From: DATKWD01 sp035529695
GTDB taxonomy: Bacteria; Actinomycetota; Acidimicrobiia; Acidimicrobiales; Salinilacustritrichaceae
NCBI GenBank assembly: GCA_035529695.1
Contig: DATKWD010000054.1
Coordinates: forward strand, 1-43,327
Length of the DNA stretch: 43,327 nt
Reading direction: 5' to 3'
This document shows positions 39,857 to 43,327 of this stretch, piece after piece. The position numbers were made by a program, and so were the translations under genes. Below the pieces are notes generated by a model that was given only the letters and a program-made list of their open reading frames with translations, was not told the DNA's origin and made no database searches. Position 1 is the stretch's first letter; the number at the start of each line of letters is the position of its first letter.

Positions 39857-40372
39857 ATGACGCTTCCCGATTTCGTCGTGATCTCGGGCGCTCCGGGCTC
39901 CGGCAAGACCAGCCTCGCCCGCCGGCTGGCCGATGCGACCGGTCTGCCGTTGTTCTGCAAGGACACCATCAAGGTTGCCCTGCTCGACTCGCTCGGGTTT
40001 GACGGCGTCGAGGAGGCGCAGCGCCTGGGGGCCGCGTCGATCGCCGTGCTGCTGGCCGTCGCGGGCGAGGCCGGCCGCGGGATCGTCGAATCAGCGTGGC
40101 TCCCCGAGCTGGCGCGGGACGAGGTGCGGCGACTGCCGGGAAGCATCGTCGAGGTCCACTGTGCGTGCGAGCCGGCCGAGGCCGAGCGCCGCTATCGCGA
40201 GCGCGAACGCCACCCCGGGCACTTCGACCAGCACCGGGCCGTCGGCTCGAGCCTCTGGACCGGTCCCCGCTCCCAGCCGATCGACGGACCGTGGCCCGTC
40301 GTGAGCGTCGACACCAACGATCACGTACCGATCGAGCTGGTGGTGGGGCTCATCGGGTCGTCCCCAGGCTGA
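39857..40372 (+). CDS. P-loop kinase-like ATPase (AAA_33 type)
   Basis: A 171-residue protein. Walker A is GAPGSGKTS (about residues 11-19) after FVVIS, followed by LARRLADATGLPLFCKDTIKVALLDSLG, which places a substrate-binding Asp after the P-loop as in zeta-toxin or small-molecule kinases. IVESAWLPELARDEVRRLP and CACEPAEAERRYRERERHPGHF form the lid with arginines. The substrate is unknown. ATG 39857 follows GAGG closely. It starts 11 bp after the hydratase, so the two are probably cotranscribed. Confidence 0.75.
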   Translation: MTLPDFVVISGAPGSGKTSLARRLADATGLPLFCKDTIKVALLDSLGFDGVEEAQRLGAASIAVLLAVAGEAGRGIVESAWLPELARDEVRRLPGSIVEVHCACEPAEAERRYRERERHPGHFDQHRAVGSSLWTGPRSQPIDGPWPVVSVDTNDHVPIELVVGLIGSSPG

Positions 40373-40425
40373 TCTGGGGGTTCGTCCCCATCGACCGCTC
40401 GACCGAACGCACCGATGCTGCGGGG

Positions 40426-41130
40426 GTGAGAACGAACCACAGCCACCCCACCGCTCCCGCGCTCGTGTTGTTCGCCACCCTGACGGCGGGGTGCGAATCC
40501 GAACAAGACGCGGTTCCGCTGTCGCAGTCGGTTCCGGTCGCCCTGCTGCTGTTCGTTTCGCTGCCGCTCCTGTGGGCCGGTCTGCACCTGCTTCTTCGCT
40601 GCCTCGGCCGAGCCATCGGCCGACGGCTTTCCCATCACCGGACCGGCATCCGGTTGCGATGGCCGCGTCTCACCGCTGGTCTTGCGGCGGCCCCGGTCGT
40701 CGTCTCGGTTGCCGTCATGTGGACTGTCGGCTGCTTCCACGTGGCGTTCGCCTACGAAGAGCGCACCTCCGACATGTTCTCGTGGGACGCGTCGGTGGCG
40801 ATCATCGCCTTCTTCGGGGGCTTCGGTGTGATCGTCGGTGTGCTCTCCACGCTGGTGGCGTGTGCGCTCTGGTCAGGCGGACGCCGAGGTGTCATCGCGT
40901 CGAGGTGCGTGCTGCTCCTCGTGGTCGTCGTGCTTGCTGCCAGCGGCGCCGGTGTGCTCTGGCTTCCAGCACTGATTCTGTCGTTCGTGACCGCGCCGGC
41001 CGACGAGACGCGAGGCTGGTCAGCTGATGCCCTCGAGGTGGGCCGCGTCGTTGAGCCGCATGAGCCGCCAACGACCGGCTGGGCGCCACCAGGGCTCGTC
41101 GGGATCGGGGCGGTACCAGTCGGTGAGTGA
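40426..41130 (+). CDS. Putative membrane protein
   Basis: A 234-residue predicted membrane protein, not recognised. A hydrophobic start (ALVLFATLTAGC) could be a signal or lipobox; then segments VPVALLLFVSLPLLWAGLHLLL, LTAGLAAAPVVVSVAVMWTV, VAIIAFFGGFGVIVGVLSTLVACAL and RCVLLLVVVVLAASGAGVLWLPALIL give four to five helices. The last 110 bases overlap the 3' end of the histidine phosphatase on the other strand; that and the doubtful GTG start (40426) keep confidence moderate. Confidence 0.55.
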   Translation: MRTNHSHPTAPALVLFATLTAGCESEQDAVPLSQSVPVALLLFVSLPLLWAGLHLLLRCLGRAIGRRLSHHRTGIRLRWPRLTAGLAAAPVVVSVAVMWTVGCFHVAFAYEERTSDMFSWDASVAIIAFFGGFGVIVGVLSTLVACALWSGGRRGVIASRCVLLLVVVVLAASGAGVLWLPALILSFVTAPADETRGWSADALEVGRVVEPHEPPTTGWAPPGLVGIGAVPVGE

Positions 41131-41676
41131 TGCGTTGGAGATCTGAAAGCTGAGGTGCTCGCCGTGGTGCGAAAGGCCACCGAAGGCGACCATCGACTGC
41201 TCGACCACGCCACCGTGGCACGCCACCACCACGGTCTGTCCGTCGTGGGCGGCAGCGATGCGGTGCAGCCCACGCCCGACACGGTGGGTGAACTCGGCCC
41301 AGGTCTCGCTGCCGGGGTATCGCCGGTCGTGCGGAGTCCAGGGATCGAGCGGCGGGAAACGGGCCTCGACCTCGTCCCACCCGAGACCGTCGATCTCGGG
41401 ACCTGGGTCCCACTCCTTGACGTCGGGTTCGATCGCGAGGTCCATCCCACCGAACGACGCCGAGAGGATCTCGCCGGTCTCGACGGCACGCGGCAGGGTC
41501 GAGGCATAGATGGCGTCGACCGTGCCGAGTTCTTCGGTGCGTTCGAGCCGATGGCCGAGGCTCTTCACCTGCAACCGCCCGAGATCGGACAGCCCGGTGC
41601 AGCCGTTGTCGCCGCCGATCACGTGGTCCACGCTCACCTGCGACTCGCCATGACGAACGAGCACGATCCGGGTCAC
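41020..41676 (-). CDS. Histidine phosphatase superfamily (phosphoglycerate mutase-like) protein
   Basis: A 218-residue phosphatase. VLVRHGES carries the catalytic His of the RHG motif near residue 9; DAIYASTLPRAVETGEIL is the conserved S-x-L-x-R-A-x-E-T segment; the acid Glu is in DVKEWDPGPEID; and VVVACHGGVVEQSM gives the second catalytic His. It is a dephosphorylating enzyme of unknown substrate. GTG 41676 fits the family; the frame is open further but contains a repeat copy. The stop end overlaps the membrane protein on the other strand. Confidence 0.92.
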   Translation of the reverse strand: MTRIVLVRHGESQVSVDHVIGGDNGCTGLSDLGRLQVKSLGHRLERTEELGTVDAIYASTLPRAVETGEILSASFGGMDLAIEPDVKEWDPGPEIDGLGWDEVEARFPPLDPWTPHDRRYPGSETWAEFTHRVGRGLHRIAAAHDGQTVVVACHGGVVEQSMVAFGGLSHHGEHLSFQISNASLTDWYRPDPDEPWWRPAGRWRLMRLNDAAHLEGIS

Positions 41677-41746
41677 GGGCCGACGGTATCGGCCGAACGC
41701 GACCACACCCACGCGCCACGACCCCACCTCGACCCCGAGTCCCCAC

Positions 41747-41799
41747 CCGATCTTCGTTGCTCTTCCGCCAACTATTGGCCGGAGAGCAACGAAGATCGG
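41747..41799. repeat. Palindromic intergenic repeat, copy 4
   Basis: The longest copy: CCGATCTTCGTTGCTCT (41747-41763) pairs perfectly with its complement (41783-41799). The loop holds CCG-CCAA-CTA-TTGG-C-CGG, so the inner stem also pairs, with one bulge. It lies between the DUF1295 gene and the histidine phosphatase gene, both minus strand. Confidence 0.9.
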
Positions 41800-41807
41800 G
41801 GGTTTGG

Positions 41808-42680
41808 TCAGGTTCGCTTGGGTGGAAGCGGGATCAGGGCACTCGTGCGGGCCTCGTAGGCGGCGAAGGCAGGGCGGCGCTCGCGGCTTCGGTCGTCGAG
41901 CATCGGGATGCTGGCGAACACGAACATGGCGAGCATCGCCAGCGGCCCGATGACGGTCCACCACCACCCGGCGTCGGCGGCCAGGCCGAACAACCACAGC
42001 GACACCCAGAAGGCGAGTTCGCCGAAATAGTTGGGGTGGCGGCTGTAGCGCCACAGCCCGGTCTGCATGATCTCGCCGGGCTGCTTGGTCCGGCCGAACC
42101 GGCGCATCTGCTCGTCGGCCACATACTCGATCACGCTCGCCCCGATGCCGACGAGCAACGCCAGCCAGTCGAGGACGCCCACGTCGTTCGACCCCTCCGA
42201 GAGGGCCGACCGCAGCGGGAGCAGCCCGACGAAGACGATCAACGTCGGGAACAGCATGACGCTGGTCAGACGCATGACGTGCTTCGGGCCGTTCTCGTAG
42301 AGGTTGGTGTAGCGCCAGTCCTCGTGTTCGAGCCCCGGCCAGTCGCGCGCCCAGTTGGACGTGAGGCGGATGGCCCACACGACGACGACGATCAACGCGA
42401 GCGCTTGGCGGGTCCCGTTCGCGGTCGACTCGGCTGTCGCCAGCCAGTACCAGGCGATGAGCGGCGGGGCGACACTCCAGTAGGCGTCGTAGAGCGAGCC
42501 GTTGTCGGCAATCGTGCCCGCCACGAAGATCACCACCGTGGCGACCAGATCGGCGACGAGCGCGGTCACCAGCGGCGACTCATCGCCCATCGCCGCCGCG
42601 ACGCCGTAGGCCACCGCCGTTGCGATCACATAGGCGACGATGACGTAGACGAACGACGCCCCCCGTCCGAGTGACCGCAT
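41808..42680 (-). CDS. DUF1295 membrane protein (steroid 5-alpha reductase-like)
   Basis: A 290-residue multi-pass membrane protein with about seven hydrophobic segments (for example YVIVAYVIATAVAYGVAA and LVADLVATVVIFVAGTIA). WRYSRHPNYFGELAFWVSLWLFGLA is the DUF1295/isoprenylcysteine methyltransferase-like signature (R-H-P-N-Y-x-G-E) with a following FGRTKQPGEIM. The 5-alpha reductase superfamily reduces unsaturated lipid or steroid substrates using NADPH; the substrate here is unknown, although the neighbouring steroid-type genes make lipid chemistry plausible. It starts 7 bp past the end of the thiolase gene, so they form one transcript. Confidence 0.85.
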   Translation of the reverse strand: MRSLGRGASFVYVIVAYVIATAVAYGVAAAMGDESPLVTALVADLVATVVIFVAGTIADNGSLYDAYWSVAPPLIAWYWLATAESTANGTRQALALIVVVVWAIRLTSNWARDWPGLEHEDWRYTNLYENGPKHVMRLTSVMLFPTLIVFVGLLPLRSALSEGSNDVGVLDWLALLVGIGASVIEYVADEQMRRFGRTKQPGEIMQTGLWRYSRHPNYFGELAFWVSLWLFGLAADAGWWWTVIGPLAMLAMFVFASIPMLDDRSRERRPAFAAYEARTSALIPLPPKRT

Positions 42681-42687
42681 CACAGAG

Positions 42688-43327
42688 TCACGTCGAGAGC
42701 AGGACCGAACTGCCATGGCCGAAGAGGCCCTGGTTCGCCGTGATGCCGGCTGCGGCGCCCTCGACCTGTCGTCCGGTGGCCTGGCCTCGGAGCTGCCAGG
42801 TCACCTCGCACACCTGCGCGAGCGCTTGGGCGGGGACTGCCTCGCCGAAGCAGCCGAGGCCACCGCTCGGGTTGACCGGGATGCGGCCCCCGATGCTGGT
42901 GTCGCCGTCGTTCAGCAGTCGTTCGGCCTCTCCTTGCTTGCAGAGACCGATGTTCTCGTACCAGTCGAGTTCGAGCGCGGTGGAGAGGTCGTAGACCTCG
43001 GCGAGCGACACGTCCTCGGGCCCGATGCCCGCCTGTTCATAAGCGCCGCGCGCGATCGAGTCGCGGAACGGCACGTCGGGCACCGAGACGCCGACGGCAG
43101 AATCCGTCGCGAAGTTCGGCATCTCGATCACCGTGTTCGGGTAGCGCGGCGTGACGGTGGAGACCGCCGCGACGCGCACCGGCTTCGCCGAGTGCTTGCG
43201 CGCGAAGTCCAGGCTGGTGAGCACGATCGCCGCGCCGCCGTCGCTGGTGGCACAGATGTCGAGCAGCCGCAGCGGGTCGGAGACCACCGGCGACGCCATC
43301 ACGTCTTCGATCGTGTAGAGCTTCTTG
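42688..43327 (-). CDS. SCP2-type thiolase / lipid-transfer protein, C-terminal part
   Basis: The frame is open to the window edge, so the gene begins beyond it; the visible 212 residues begin KKLYTIEDVMASP and show thiolase text: LLDICATSDGGAAIVLTS, EVYDLSTALELDWYENIG, and IPVNPSGGLGCFGEAVPAQALAQVCEVTWQL. In a classical thiolase the GHP motif follows NPSGGLxxxG; here it reads GEAVPAQ, as in some mycobacterial lipid-transfer thiolase-like proteins that are not classical thiolases. The C-terminal cysteine loop is replaced by TANQGLFGHGSSVLL. The DUF1295 gene follows. It is likely a steroid or acyl-CoA chain enzyme; exact role unknown. Confidence 0.85.
   Translation of the reverse strand, partial: KKLYTIEDVMASPVVSDPLRLLDICATSDGGAAIVLTSLDFARKHSAKPVRVAAVSTVTPRYPNTVIEMPNFATDSAVGVSVPDVPFRDSIARGAYEQAGIGPEDVSLAEVYDLSTALELDWYENIGLCKQGEAERLLNDGDTSIGGRIPVNPSGGLGCFGEAVPAQALAQVCEVTWQLRGQATGRQVEGAAAGITANQGLFGHGSSVLLST

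Noticed and set aside
3485..41799. The repeat copies as a CRISPR array
   Set aside because: Four copies are many kilobases apart, palindromic, and not evenly spaced.

Overview
This window is a GC-rich, densely packed stretch of chromosome from an actinobacterium. The gene content fits Acidimicrobiia (Ilumatobacter-like): tad-type pilus genes, mycobacterial-type steroid/acyl-CoA genes, SCP2-type thiolases, a dnaX-ybaB-recR block beside the SRP RNA, frequent GTG/TTG starts and many 4-bp ATGA/GTGA overlaps. That lineage call is an inference from gene content, not from a marker phylogeny. No phage, insertion sequence, CRISPR array or integrase is visible. No gene-free stretch is longer than about 160 bases.

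Layout. 1-3.9 kb: end of an EamA transporter, a methyltransferase, a three-gene translationally coupled operon with two ferritin-like (DUF455-type) proteins behind a palindromic operator, and a small ABM monooxygenase. 4-5.2 kb: a group 2 sigma-70 factor, then a selenocysteine tRNA (anticodon UCA) and a 24-residue membrane peptide. 5.3-9.3 kb: a compact tad/Flp pilus operon (TadZ/CpaE-like, TadA, TadB, TadC, pilin, TadE-like). 9.4-14.1 kb: an MrfA-type helicase, a STAS/anti-sigma kinase pair and NhaA. 14.1-17.4 kb (minus strand): dnaX, ybaB, recR and a lipoprotein. 17.5-21.8 kb: two tandem COG3375 GNAT paralogues, a MenC/N-succinylamino acid racemase-like enolase and a flavin oxidoreductase. 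21.9-22.8 kb: tRNA-Ser(CGA), tadA deaminase, SRP RNA, tRNA-Ser(GGA). 22.9-30.1 kb: a GGDEF-EAL protein, a two-gene operon pairing a degenerate AdoMet decarboxylase-like protein with an acyl-homoserine-lactone-synthase/FeeM-like GNAT protein, a thiolase-like protein and an ABC exporter. 30.1-31.8 kb: EfeU/EfeO-type iron uptake. 31.8-37.1 kb: PhyH dioxygenase, sulfotransferase, endonuclease IV, a carboxymuconolactone decarboxylase-like protein, a lipoprotein and a GH36 alpha-galactosidase. 37.1-43.3 kb: FadE30-like dehydrogenase and IpdF-like reductase (steroid C/D-ring catabolism), a MaoC hydratase, a P-loop kinase-like protein, a membrane protein, a histidine phosphatase, a DUF1295 protein and the end of an SCP2-type thiolase.

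How the genes work together. The clearest cooperating groups are the tad pilus operon, the dnaX-ybaB-recR replication/repair block, the efeUO pair and the FadE30/IpdF pair. The least explained are the ferritin-like triple operon, the decarboxylase-like/GNAT pair (the best candidate here for an undescribed small-molecule system) and the GNAT-GNAT-racemase operon.

A family of about 50-bp palindromic repeats (arm GATCTTCGTTGCTCT) occurs four times in intergenic positions. Two other large inverted repeats also lie between genes. All assignments rest on reading motifs by eye; no database search was run.
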